Below are positions 36,904 to 44,638 of a stretch of DNA of 64,000 nt, in pieces. Numbering within the stretch: position 1 is the stretch's first letter; the number at the start of each line of letters is the position of its first letter. Source of the DNA: CAVXYG01 sp963766005 (GTDB lineage Bacteria > Actinomycetota > Actinomycetes > S36-B12 > GCA-2699445); assembly GCA_963766005.1 (NCBI GenBank), contig CAVXYG010000001.1, positions 107,927 to 171,926 on the forward strand. The letters run 5' to 3'. Position numbers and translations under genes: made by a program. The notes below the pieces were generated by a model. That model saw nothing but the letters and a program-made list of their open reading frames with translations. It was not told the origin of the DNA and did no database searches.

Positions 36904-37741
36904 ATGGCATTGCACGGGGACGACCACAACGGCGGAACCGGCTGGGGCGAGACGGCAGTCGTGGTGCCGTCCCGCCGTCACCGGGTCTGGGCCCACCCGC
37001 TGAGCCGCTTCGCAGTGGCGTCGATCGTGGTCGCGACCACGGGGGCGCTGCTGATCACGGCGTCCTCCGCGCACCGCGTCGCGGCGATCGGCGCGCCGGA
37101 GGCGCAGTCGCGGAGCGCGGCATCCGCTGGAGTCGATGCCGCATCTGGCGGCAGCGACGGCGCGGACCTCGCCCCAACGGCGGCAGAGAGCGCGGCGGCC
37201 GCCGATGCCGATGCGGTCCCGGTGACCGCAGTCGCCGGGACGGCAACGTCGGGAAGCTCGGCGTCGAGCCGGCCCACGCGTCGCAGCACCCCCTCCCCTG
37301 CAGCCAGGTGCGCCGGGCGTCGCGAGCCCGGCTCCCGCGCCGATCGCGGGCCCACCGGAGCGAGCGTCGGGGCCCAGGACGGCAGCACCGGCTCCGACTG
37401 CCGCGGCCGCCGCGCAGCCACGCCCCGCACCGCCCACGGCGGCCGAGGTGGCAGCCATGCTGCCGATCCTGCCCCTGGCTACCGCGAATCCGCCGGTCCC
37501 ATCCGCCGGGGACGCAGGGCAACCGACTCGGCCCGCCCCGGCACCGGCGCCTTCGGCCGGGACGGTCTCTGCGCCGCAACCCACGAATCCGCCGCCGCCC
37601 TCCCCGCCGGTCCCGCCGCCGGCAGAGGCAACCGGTCCGACCGCGGGCGCCGACCAGGACGCTGCCAAACCGACCAAGCAGGACAAGAAGCCTGAGCGCG
37701 ACCATCGTGATCGACGGGATCGACGCGACCGGGACGCCTGA
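36904..37741 (+). CDS. Pro/Ala-rich single-pass membrane protein, frameshifted
   Basis: Starts at ATG 36904 after GGGGACGC. The first frame encodes a cytoplasmic N-terminus and a membrane helix (FAVASIVVATTGALLITASSA), then an Ala/Ser-rich region. The same Pro/Ala-rich composition continues in the next frame from about 37300 to 37741, ending in a charged tail (QDKKPERDHRDRRDRRDRDA). One indel between 37262 and 37310 explains the switch. The long disordered outer region resembles wall-spanning or surface-attached segments. Function unknown; it follows the anti-sigma gene after 84 bases. Confidence 0.6.
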
Positions 37742-37850
37742 CGGCGCGCGGCACCTGGGCCGACTGGGTCAGGTGCCGGGTCACGGCGGCCCGGGTCGGC
37801 GCTACGACCGCTGGACGCGCCGGCGGCGCGCCTGCTGACCGGCCGGCGGA

Positions 37851-37856
37851 TACCGT
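37851..37856 (+). promoter_or_regulatory. -10 element, leaderless start of PAP2 gene
   Basis: TACCGT, six bases, then ATG at 37863. Confidence 0.6.
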
Positions 37857-37862
37857 CGGCCC

Positions 37863-38609
37863 ATGAGCGACGCGCATGGCACGAGCCAGCCCTCGGCCGA
37901 AGAGCGCAGCAGTCGCGGACGTCGCCAGGCCATCGCCGCCCTCGTCGCTTCAGCCCTGGTGGCCGCGGGACTCACGGCCGTGATGATGACCGACTCGCAG
38001 CTGCTTGCCGGATTCGACGAGTCGGTGTCGGACTTCACCCGAGGCTGGGCCGACGACTGGGACTGGCCGGTGGTGGTGAGCCACGAGATCGACCAGAAGA
38101 CCGGCGTGATCTGGTCATCGTTCGTCGCCGGCATCTTCGCGCTGTTCCTGCTCGCCCGACGGCGGTGGGCGGCCACCGCCTATCTGCTGCTGTCCACGAT
38201 CCTGGGCGGCATCATCGGATTGGTGTCCAAGGAGGTCGTCTCTCGGCAGCGCCCGCCGGGCGCTGAGCGGTACGAGGAAGACCTGACCGACTCCTTCCCC
38301 TCCGGCCACACGATGGTCGGCATCTACCTGTACCTGGCGACCGGACTGCTCCTGCTGCGGATGGGCCAGGCGAACGACCGCCGCTGGATGACCGGGCTGG
38401 GCTGGGGCCTGATCATCTTCGGCCCGCTGCTGGGCTTGACCCGCGTGATCGCCGGAGCGCATTGGGCCACCGACGTCATCGGAGGATGGGCCTTCGGTTC
38501 GGCCGTCGTCCTCGTGTGCGCTCTGCTCTTCTGGGGTCCCCTGGAGCGAAGCTGGGTCACCTACCGCGCGCGCGACGCGGGCGTGCCGCGCCCCGGGACG
38601 CCGCAGTGA
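37863..38609 (+). CDS. PAP2 family phosphatase
   Basis: 248 residues with about five membrane helices. The three PAP2 motifs are present: KEVVSRQRP, SFPSGHT and RVIAGAHWATDV. These integral membrane enzymes dephosphorylate lipid phosphates such as undecaprenyl pyrophosphate or phosphatidic acid; the substrate is not predictable. The start ATG at 37863 has TACCGT six bases upstream, so it is a probable leaderless gene separate from the preceding one. Confidence 0.9.
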   Translation: MSDAHGTSQPSAEERSSRGRRQAIAALVASALVAAGLTAVMMTDSQLLAGFDESVSDFTRGWADDWDWPVVVSHEIDQKTGVIWSSFVAGIFALFLLARRRWAATAYLLLSTILGGIIGLVSKEVVSRQRPPGAERYEEDLTDSFPSGHTMVGIYLYLATGLLLLRMGQANDRRWMTGLGWGLIIFGPLLGLTRVIAGAHWATDVIGGWAFGSAVVLVCALLFWGPLERSWVTYRARDAGVPRPGTPQ

Positions 38610-38619
38610 CTGGGGCGGC

Positions 38620-38625
38620 TACCGT
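38620..38625 (+). promoter_or_regulatory. -10 element, leaderless start of alpha/beta hydrolase gene
   Basis: TACCGT, seven bases, then ATG at 38633. Confidence 0.6.
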
Positions 38626-38632
38626 GGCAAGC

Positions 38633-39541
38633 ATGGACGTGCAGACCGTGTCGGCCAACGGCATCGACATCGCCTACGAGACCTTCGGGGAGCAGGGGAA
38701 CCCTGCCATCGTGCTGATCATGGGACTCGGCACGCAGATGATCGGCTGGCCGGATCCGCTGTGCGAGGCCTTGGCCGCCAGCGGGCACTTCGTGGTGCGG
38801 TTCGACAACCGCGATGTCGGGGAGTCGACGCACTTGTCGGAGGTCATTGCCCCGAGCTTGATCGACGTGCTCCTGCGACGGACGAAGCCTCCGTACACGG
38901 TCGACGACATGGCCGACGACGCCGCGGGACTCCTCGCGGCGCTCGGCCTGGATTCGGCGCATATCGTCGGGGCGTCCATGGGCGGGTTCATCGCTCAGGC
39001 CTTCGCGCTGCGCCATCCTCGGCGGATGCGCAGCCTGACGCTGATCATGACGTCCACGGGATCCCGGTGGGTCGGCCAACCCAAGCCCGCCCTCTTCACC
39101 CGCCTGACACGCCGCCGGGTCACGGCCGACCGTTCGGATGCACAGGCCAATGCCGTGGAGACGTTCCGCATCATCGGATCGAAGGGGTACGCCTTCGACG
39201 AGGAGTACCTGAGCGATCTGGCGGGCAAGTCCTACGACCGGGGCCACGACCCCGGCGGCTACTTGCGCCAACTCGCTGCGATCGCCGCCCAACCGGACCG
39301 GTCAGCGGGCCTGCGCAATCTCCGGGTCCCAACCCTGGTGATCCACGGGCTGCATGACCCACTGGTGGCGACGTCCGGAGGACTCGCCGTGGCCAAGAAC
39401 ATGCGCAACGCCAAGTTCGTCGGCTACTCCGGGATGGGCCACGACCTCCCGCGCGAGCTCTGGCCCGATTTCGTGCAGGACATCTCCACGCTCGCAGCGC
39501 GGGCGGAGGATGCGCGCACGGCCGCAGCGGCGGCGGACTAG
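38633..39541 (+). CDS. alpha/beta hydrolase
   Basis: 302 residues from ATG at 38633. The nucleophile elbow is GASMGG (Ser near residue 115), the oxyanion region LIMGLGTQMIGWP lies near 30, and the late Asp and His are in IHGLHDPLV and GMGHDLP. It belongs to the broad hydrolase group with aclacinomycin methylesterase and haloperoxidase-like enzymes; substrate unknown. It has its own leaderless-type promoter, 24 bases after the PAP2 gene. Confidence 0.88.
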   Translation: MDVQTVSANGIDIAYETFGEQGNPAIVLIMGLGTQMIGWPDPLCEALAASGHFVVRFDNRDVGESTHLSEVIAPSLIDVLLRRTKPPYTVDDMADDAAGLLAALGLDSAHIVGASMGGFIAQAFALRHPRRMRSLTLIMTSTGSRWVGQPKPALFTRLTRRRVTADRSDAQANAVETFRIIGSKGYAFDEEYLSDLAGKSYDRGHDPGGYLRQLAAIAAQPDRSAGLRNLRVPTLVIHGLHDPLVATSGGLAVAKNMRNAKFVGYSGMGHDLPRELWPDFVQDISTLAARAEDARTAAAAAD

Positions 39542-39732
39542 CAGGCATCCGGGCCGGCGCGCGCGCCGCCCCGAGCAGCAGCCCGCTGCGCTCAGCCGAG
39601 GGTGAACCCGCGTCGCACACCGCCCGGTGCACCGTCCCCTCGGTGCGCCTCACAGCACCAGGGCCCTCCCGAGGCCGAGTCCGAGCAGGCATCGACCTGC
39701 CACGCGGGCGCGGCGTGCGCGACCATGGCGAA

Positions 39733-41700
39733 ATGACGGATCGCGGCGTGGACTGGTACCGGGTGGCCGATGCGCAGACCCCGGAGGAGGGCCGTGTCCG
39801 CACCGTGATGGCGGGCGGGACGGCCGTCTGCCTGACCCGATACCGCGGACAGGTGGGTGCGCTGGACAACCGCTGTCCGCATCAGGGCGGACCGCTCGGC
39901 GAGGGCTCGATCGAGCGGGGCCTGCTGCGCTGCCCCTGGCACGGCTACGACTACGACCCGATCACCGGGCAGCCGCCCCCTCCGTTCGACGACGCCCCCG
40001 ACACGTTCGCGGTAGCGGAGCGCGCGGACGGGATCTGGGTAGGAGTCCCGAGCCCACCGGCCGAGCCGCCGCGGACCGTCTCCGACGTCCTCGTCGAGAC
40101 GATGCAGGCCTGGGGAGTCAGCCACGTCTTCGGGATGGTCGGCCATTCCAACCTCGGCTTCGCCGACGCGATGCGCCGGGCGGAAATGCGCGGCAGCCTC
40201 ACCTACATCGGCATCCGCCACGAGGGCGCGGCCGCATTCGCCGCCTCCGCCTATGCCAAGCTCACCGGGCGGGTGGGCGCGTGCTTCGCCATCGCGGGCC
40301 CTGGCTCCACGAACCTGCTCACCGGGTTGTACGACGCGCGGGCCGACGGAGCCCCGGTCCTCGCCATTTCGGGACAGGTGCCGAGCAAGGCGTTGGGCCA
40401 GGGAGCCTTCCAGGACCTCGACCTCCGGGCCGCGTTCGCCGCTGTGGCCCACTACTCCGTCACGGTGCTGCCCGGCGGCGACCACGCCGAACTGATGTCG
40501 CGCGCCTGCAAGACCGCGCTGGTCCGGCGCGGCGTGTCGCACCTGGTGCTGCCGGATGAGGTGCAGGTGCAGCAAGCGCCGGGCGCGGCTGCCGGTTCGC
40601 CCGTCGGCCGGCTGGAGCAGAGCCCTCCCCCGCCTTCGCGACGGGGAGTGGCCGCCGCCCGAGGTGCGCTCGCGGGCGCCCGGCGGCCCGTGCTCATCCT
40701 CGGCAACGGTGCCCGGGCGGGCATCGACGACGCCGTCGCGCTGGCAGAGGCGCTGCAGGCACCGATGATCACGACCTTCCGTGCCAAGGGGATCATCGCC
40801 GACTCCCATCCCCTGGCCGGCGGAGTCCTCGGCCGCTCGGGGACGCCCGTCGCGTCGTGGCTGATGAACGAGGCCGATCTTCTCGTCGTGCTCGGCGCCT
40901 CATTCGCCCACCACACCGGGATCACGCCCTACACGCCAACCGTTCAGGTGGATACCGACCCGATGGCCCTGGGCCGCTTCCAGCCCGTGGCGGTGCCGGT
41001 GCTCGGGGACATCGCCGCGACCTGCCGCGCGCTCCTGGCCGAGATGCCGGACGGGGACTGGGAGGACCAACGCTCCGACGTGGCCGACCGTTGGGATATC
41101 TGGCGCACCGAGAAGGCGCGCCGAGCAGCCGACGATCGGGGCCGCGGCCTGGCCTCGGCGGCGGTCTTCGCCGCGCTGAACTCGGCGCTGCCCGCCGATG
41201 CCGTGGTGGCCCTCGACGTCGGCAACAACACGTACTCCTTCGGCCGATACGTGGAAACGCAGCAGCAGGACGTCGTGATGAGCGGGTACTTGGGCTCCAT
41301 CGGCTTTGCGCTGCCGGCCGCGATGGGGGCCTGGGCCGCGGTCAACGACGATGTTGCCGAGGGCCGCCCCGCCCGCAAGGTCGTCTCCGTCAGCGGGGAT
41401 GGTGGACTCGGCCAGTACCTCGCCGAGATCACCACGCTGGTGAAGTACGGCATGGACGTCACCCATGTGGTCCTGAACAACGGCGAGCTGGGCAAGATCT
41501 CCAAGGAGCAGCGCGCGGAGCAGTACGACGTCTGGCAGACCTCGCTCACCAACCCCGACTTCGCCGCCTACGCCACTTCCTGCGGCGCACTGGGGCTGCG
41601 AGTGGAGGCGCGCGAAGCACTCGCGCCGGCCTTCGAGCAGGCGATCGCCCATCCCGGCCCTGCCCTGGTCGAGGTGCTCGTCGATCCGGAGCTGCTGTAG
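39733..41700 (+). CDS. Rieske [2Fe-2S] domain fused to a ThDP-dependent enzyme (pyruvate oxidase/acetolactate synthase-like)
   Basis: 655 residues from ATG at 39733, with GACCAT six bases upstream. Residues 8-105 form a Rieske domain with ligands CPH (C48, H50) and CPWH (C67, H70). From about 112 a full ThDP enzyme follows. The PYR domain has catalytic-type Glu in IRHEGAAAF (E164) and GPGSTNLLTG; a central domain (RRPVLILGNGARAG) comes next. The PP domain has GDGG near 555 and, 25-30 residues later, LNNGELGKISKEQ, which bind ThDP-magnesium. No stop or frame change separates the parts. Such a fusion would put a one-electron carrier next to a carbanion-forming centre, suggesting oxidative decarboxylation. 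Substrate is unknown. Confidence 0.88.
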   Translation: MTDRGVDWYRVADAQTPEEGRVRTVMAGGTAVCLTRYRGQVGALDNRCPHQGGPLGEGSIERGLLRCPWHGYDYDPITGQPPPPFDDAPDTFAVAERADGIWVGVPSPPAEPPRTVSDVLVETMQAWGVSHVFGMVGHSNLGFADAMRRAEMRGSLTYIGIRHEGAAAFAASAYAKLTGRVGACFAIAGPGSTNLLTGLYDARADGAPVLAISGQVPSKALGQGAFQDLDLRAAFAAVAHYSVTVLPGGDHAELMSRACKTALVRRGVSHLVLPDEVQVQQAPGAAAGSPVGRLEQSPPPPSRRGVAAARGALAGARRPVLILGNGARAGIDDAVALAEALQAPMITTFRAKGIIADSHPLAGGVLGRSGTPVASWLMNEADLLVVLGASFAHHTGITPYTPTVQVDTDPMALGRFQPVAVPVLGDIAATCRALLAEMPDGDWEDQRSDVADRWDIWRTEKARRAADDRGRGLASAAVFAALNSALPADAVVALDVGNNTYSFGRYVETQQQDVVMSGYLGSIGFALPAAMGAWAAVNDDVAEGRPARKVVSVSGDGGLGQYLAEITTLVKYGMDVTHVVLNNGELGKISKEQRAEQYDVWQTSLTNPDFAAYATSCGALGLRVEAREALAPAFEQAIAHPGPALVEVLVDPELL

Positions 41701-42136
41701 CCGAGCACCGCGAGCATCTGCCTGGCCCGCCCGCATCGCCGGGATCAGCGCCGACCAACTGTCCGCCCGCGGGCATGGCCGTGGCCCTGCCGACGTGGCC
41801 CACCGGTGCGCTGGACGCCGGCCTGGGCCGCCGGCGCCTGCTGTGGGGCTGTGCCCCTGGCGACTGGCCGGGCCGGAGCGCTCGGCGACCTTGAGCCTGG
41901 CGGCGCCTGCTGCCGGCGCGCGACCACCCGCCTCGGCCCGCTCCCCGGCGAGTGCGCTCGGCGGCCCTGGGACCCCCGCCGGCAGCAGCGGCCGCTGTGG
42001 GGGCATCCGACGGCGAGCGTCGCGGGCGCCCCCAGCACGGCATGCCCAGGTCACGCCACGCACTCGGACCGGCGAGGACCGACTGCTCGATTTCCACCGA
42101 CCGTGAACAACTTGTGGAGAAGTTTTTCCGATGCTG
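41701..42136. other. intergenic region without convincing gene
   Basis: About 440 bases between the Rieske-ThDP gene and the promoter of the DUF4397 gene. The first 350 bases are very GC-rich, with imperfect short repeats of CGGCGCCTGCTG-like sequence. Open frames on both strands here are low-complexity Ala/Pro/Arg and unsupported. The last 40 bases become AT-richer (AACAACTTGTGG, AGTTTTTCC). Confidence 0.5.
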
Positions 42137-42167
42137 TGCATCCAGATGCAGGCCAGGGCAGGAATCC
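42137..42167 (+). promoter_or_regulatory. candidate SigK-type promoter of the DUF4397-sortase pair
   Basis: TGCATCCAGA (42137-42146), 14 bases, GGAATCC (42161-42167), then CTGGGTGT. The match to the element before the ECF sigma gene is 17 of 17 motif bases with equal spacing. A transcript start near 42173 would leave about 30 bases before the ATG, including AGGAAAGGAAA. Confidence 0.65.
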
Positions 42168-42203
42168 CTGGGTGTACATAGTCCGACCAGGAAAGGAAAC
42201 GCC

Positions 42204-43028
42204 ATGAAGCTCACCAAGGCCCTCGCCGCAGGAGCCGCAGTATCGCTGCCGATGATCGCCATCGCCGTCCCCGCGAGCGCTGAGGACGAGGCCACCGTCT
42301 CCGTCCTGCACGGTATCCCCGCGGGTGCGGGAGCAGACGTCGTCGACGTCTACGCCGGCGACACGCTCCTCATCGACAACTTCACGCCAGGCACGCTGGA
42401 AACCCTGATGGTTCCGGCCGGCTCCTACGACCTCGGCGTCTACGCCGACGGCGAGAGCCCGGGCAACGGCACCGCCGTGCTGGAGGCTCCCGGAACCGCC
42501 GTGCCGGCCGGCGCCAATGCCACGGTGACCGCCAACCTGACCGCTTCCGGCGATCCGGCCCTGAATGTCTTCGTCAACGACACCAGTGCGGTGGCCGCGG
42601 GCGAGGGCCGGCTGACCGTGCGTCACGTCGCGGCTGCCCCGGCCGTCGATGTTCGCGCCAACGGCGCGGTGGCGTTCAGCGACTTGACCAACCCGAACGA
42701 GGTCAAGGCCGACCTGGCAGCCGGAACGATCTCCGCCGACGTGGTGCTTGCAGGGACCGACACCGTGGCCATCGGGCCTGCCGACGTGGCGGTGAAGGAA
42801 GGCGCCAACACCATCGTGTACGCCTGGGGTTCGGCCGAGGGCGAGAGCCTCGCGCTGGCCGTGCAGGTGGTCGAGGGCATGCACAGCGCTCCCTCCGGCG
42901 TCCCGGCCGGCGACGGCAGCTTGGCCGGCTCGCAGTCCAACTCCGCCGGCATCGCGCTGAGCATCGGCGCCGCCGTGCTGCTGGGCGCGGCCCTGGCTAC
43001 CCGCCGCCTGGCGACCAGCTCGTCCTGA
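42204..43028 (+). CDS. DUF4397 secreted cell-surface protein
   Basis: 274 residues from ATG at 42204 after an AGGAAAGGAAA site. A signal peptide (MKLTKALAAGAAVSLPMIAI, then AVPASA) is followed by the DUF4397 domain: ATVSVLHGIPAGAGADVVDVYAGD, TVRHVAAAPAVDVRANGA. A Gly/Ser-rich spacer and a C-terminal hydrophobic helix (AGIALSIGAAVLLGAALA) with basic tail come last. No LPXTG is visible, so membrane anchoring or an atypical sorting signal is possible. The sortase gene follows after 28 bases, a pairing common in actinomycetes. Confidence 0.88.
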   Translation: MKLTKALAAGAAVSLPMIAIAVPASAEDEATVSVLHGIPAGAGADVVDVYAGDTLLIDNFTPGTLETLMVPAGSYDLGVYADGESPGNGTAVLEAPGTAVPAGANATVTANLTASGDPALNVFVNDTSAVAAGEGRLTVRHVAAAPAVDVRANGAVAFSDLTNPNEVKADLAAGTISADVVLAGTDTVAIGPADVAVKEGANTIVYAWGSAEGESLALAVQVVEGMHSAPSGVPAGDGSLAGSQSNSAGIALSIGAAVLLGAALATRRLATSSS

Positions 43029-43056
43029 CCGCGCACTACCAGGCAAGAGGGAGGCC

Positions 43057-43701
43057 GTGATGCGACGACTCATCGTGGGGTCGGTGCTCGCGGCCTCCCT
43101 CGCCCTGTCAGCCTGCGCCGTACCGGACTCCCCGCGCACGCAGTCCTCCCCCGCCGAAGCGCCGGCGCTGTCACAGCAGGCAACGCCGGCGCCGGCGACC
43201 AAGGTCAGCAGGGAGAGCCCCGACCCGGATGCGATCAGGGTCGTTGAGCGACCCATCGATGCTCCGGCTCCGGTGCGTGCCGACATCCCCGGCCTCGGCG
43301 GCGTACCGATCGTCGGTGTCGGAGTTGCGGCGGACGGTCAGGCCGAGATTCCGGAGGACGTCTCGCGGGTCGGCTGGTACCAGTACGGGGCTGCACCGGG
43401 CGACGGCGACGGGTCGGTGGCGCTCATGGGGCACCGCGACTCCCGCGGCGGCAGGGGTGCCCTCTTCGACCTCCCCACGGTGGCCGTGGGCTCCATCGTG
43501 ACGGTCACCGACCAGGCGGGCGTGGCCCACCAGTACCGGGTCACGAGCAACGAGAGCATCGCCAAGAAGGTGGTGCCGCTTGCCGACCTCTTCGATCGCG
43601 ACGGGCCGCCGAGGCTGGTCGTCATCTCCTGCGGCGGGGACTACGTCAAGGAGCAGGGCGGCTATCTGGACAACGTCGTGCTCACCGCCGTGCCGGTGTG
43701 A
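43057..43701 (+). CDS. class F sortase, lipoprotein-type
   Basis: 214 residues from ATG at 43057 after GAGGGAGG. The N-terminus has a lipobox (LALSAC, Cys19), then a Pro/Ala-rich linker. The sortase domain has the catalytic His in ALMGHRDS (H125) and the Cys in VVISCGGDY (C191). The third residue, Arg, expected in a Y-R-D-N-V-V motif near the end, is Leu203 here (GYLDNVV). Sortases attach surface proteins to the wall; the adjacent DUF4397 protein is the natural candidate substrate or partner. Loss of Arg may reduce or alter activity. Confidence 0.87.
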   Translation: MMRRLIVGSVLAASLALSACAVPDSPRTQSSPAEAPALSQQATPAPATKVSRESPDPDAIRVVERPIDAPAPVRADIPGLGGVPIVGVGVAADGQAEIPEDVSRVGWYQYGAAPGDGDGSVALMGHRDSRGGRGALFDLPTVAVGSIVTVTDQAGVAHQYRVTSNESIAKKVVPLADLFDRDGPPRLVVISCGGDYVKEQGGYLDNVVLTAVPV

Positions 43702-43747
43702 GCCGACGACCGGGGAGCGTGCCCAGACGCGCCGCGACCGGGGTTTC

Positions 43748-43837
43748 TTGCCGGGAAGCATCACTTCTGTCTCACCGGGCCTCTGAATCGCGCTGGGTCT
43801 TGCGGCCGATCGCGATCCAGAGTGTGCTTCCCGGCAA
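43748..43837. repeat. 90-nt long inverted repeat between convergent genes
   Basis: TTGCCGGGAAGCA (43748-43760) pairs perfectly with TGCTTCCCGGCAA (43825-43837). Inside, CTCTGAATCGCG pairs with CGCGATCCAGAG with one mismatch around an 18-nt loop. A bulge of about 20 nt lies on one side. It could be a bidirectional terminator, a small RNA or a MITE-like remnant. Confidence 0.7.
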
Positions 43838-43849
43838 CGAACCGGGACC

Positions 43850-44578
43850 TCACGCGGGCCGGCCCTCCAAGAACGCCTGGAGCAACCGATCGCGGTCCTC
43901 TGGCGGCAGCGGCTTCAGCGCCTCCCGAAGTGTGACCCGCCTGATGCGGTCCGTGCGCGGCGCCACCCAGTCTCGCACTCGCTCGGGATCCTGCCGGGCG
44001 GTCTCCCGCAGCACCCACCCCATTGCCTTCTGGACGAAGAACTCGCCATCCTGGAGCATGGTGTCGGCGTAGCCCGCGAACCGCTGCCAGTTCCCGCCGC
44101 CGCCGCGCAATCCGATGAGGTGCGCCAGGAGCGCCGATCGCCGCAGCCAGAAGTCGCCATCGCGGGCCCACTGGTCCAGGACCGCCGAGGTCGCGGCCGG
44201 GTCCGAAGCGTCGGTTGCCGCCAGCGGCCGGGGCACGAGCACGTCGACGAGCGCCCAGGTCCGAGCCTCGCGGAGCAACCCCTCCAACCACGGCAGATCG
44301 GCGGCCCTCACTGCAGCCGCATGGCGATCGAGGACCAGCGCTGCCGCCAGGCGCTGATCGAAGACCCCCGACGACCACAGGGCCGTCGCGAGCCCCCGCA
44401 CCTCATCGCTTGTCGGACGGCCTTCCGCCAGGCGGATCGCACGCCGGGCCTCCGGCACCGGCACACCCCAGTGCTCCAAGTCGCTGCGCAGGTACGCCGT
44501 GTCGTGCTCAGCCCGCTCGGCCGAGCCTGCGGCCCGTAGGGCTTCGGCGATCCTGGCCGCCGTCGCCTCGACGTCCAC
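43850..44578 (-). CDS. AlkD-like DNA alkylation repair protein (HEAT-repeat DNA glycosylase family)
   Basis: 242 residues from GTG at 44578. The AlkD family signs are TAYLRSDLEHWGVPVPEARRAIR at the N-terminus, then WALVDVLVPRPL, and DFWLRRSALLAHLIGLRGG with the conserved Trp, Arg and Asp, and GEFFVQKAMGWVLRETARQDPERVRDWV. These HEAT-repeat proteins excise alkylated bases without base flipping. TACGGT lies six bases before the GTG, so it is probably leaderless. It is divergent from YibE/F. Confidence 0.87.
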   Translation of the reverse strand: MDVEATAARIAEALRAAGSAERAEHDTAYLRSDLEHWGVPVPEARRAIRLAEGRPTSDEVRGLATALWSSGVFDQRLAAALVLDRHAAAVRAADLPWLEGLLREARTWALVDVLVPRPLAATDASDPAATSAVLDQWARDGDFWLRRSALLAHLIGLRGGGGNWQRFAGYADTMLQDGEFFVQKAMGWVLRETARQDPERVRDWVAPRTDRIRRVTLREALKPLPPEDRDRLLQAFLEGRPA

Positions 44579-44584
44579 GCCGCC

Positions 44585-44590
44585 ACCGTA
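44585..44590 (-). promoter_or_regulatory. -10 element, leaderless start of AlkD-like gene
   Basis: TACGGT, six bases, then GTG at 44578. Confidence 0.55.
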
Positions 44591-44638
44591 GCGTTGCGAC
44601 ATCGCCGGTCGACCCAGCATGGCGACGGAAAAGACGCT

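Noticed and set aside
41795..42207. Open frames of 100-130 codons in the gap before the DUF4397 gene
   Set aside because: Low-complexity Ala/Arg/Pro, no ribosome binding site, and they run over the promoter and start of the DUF4397 gene.
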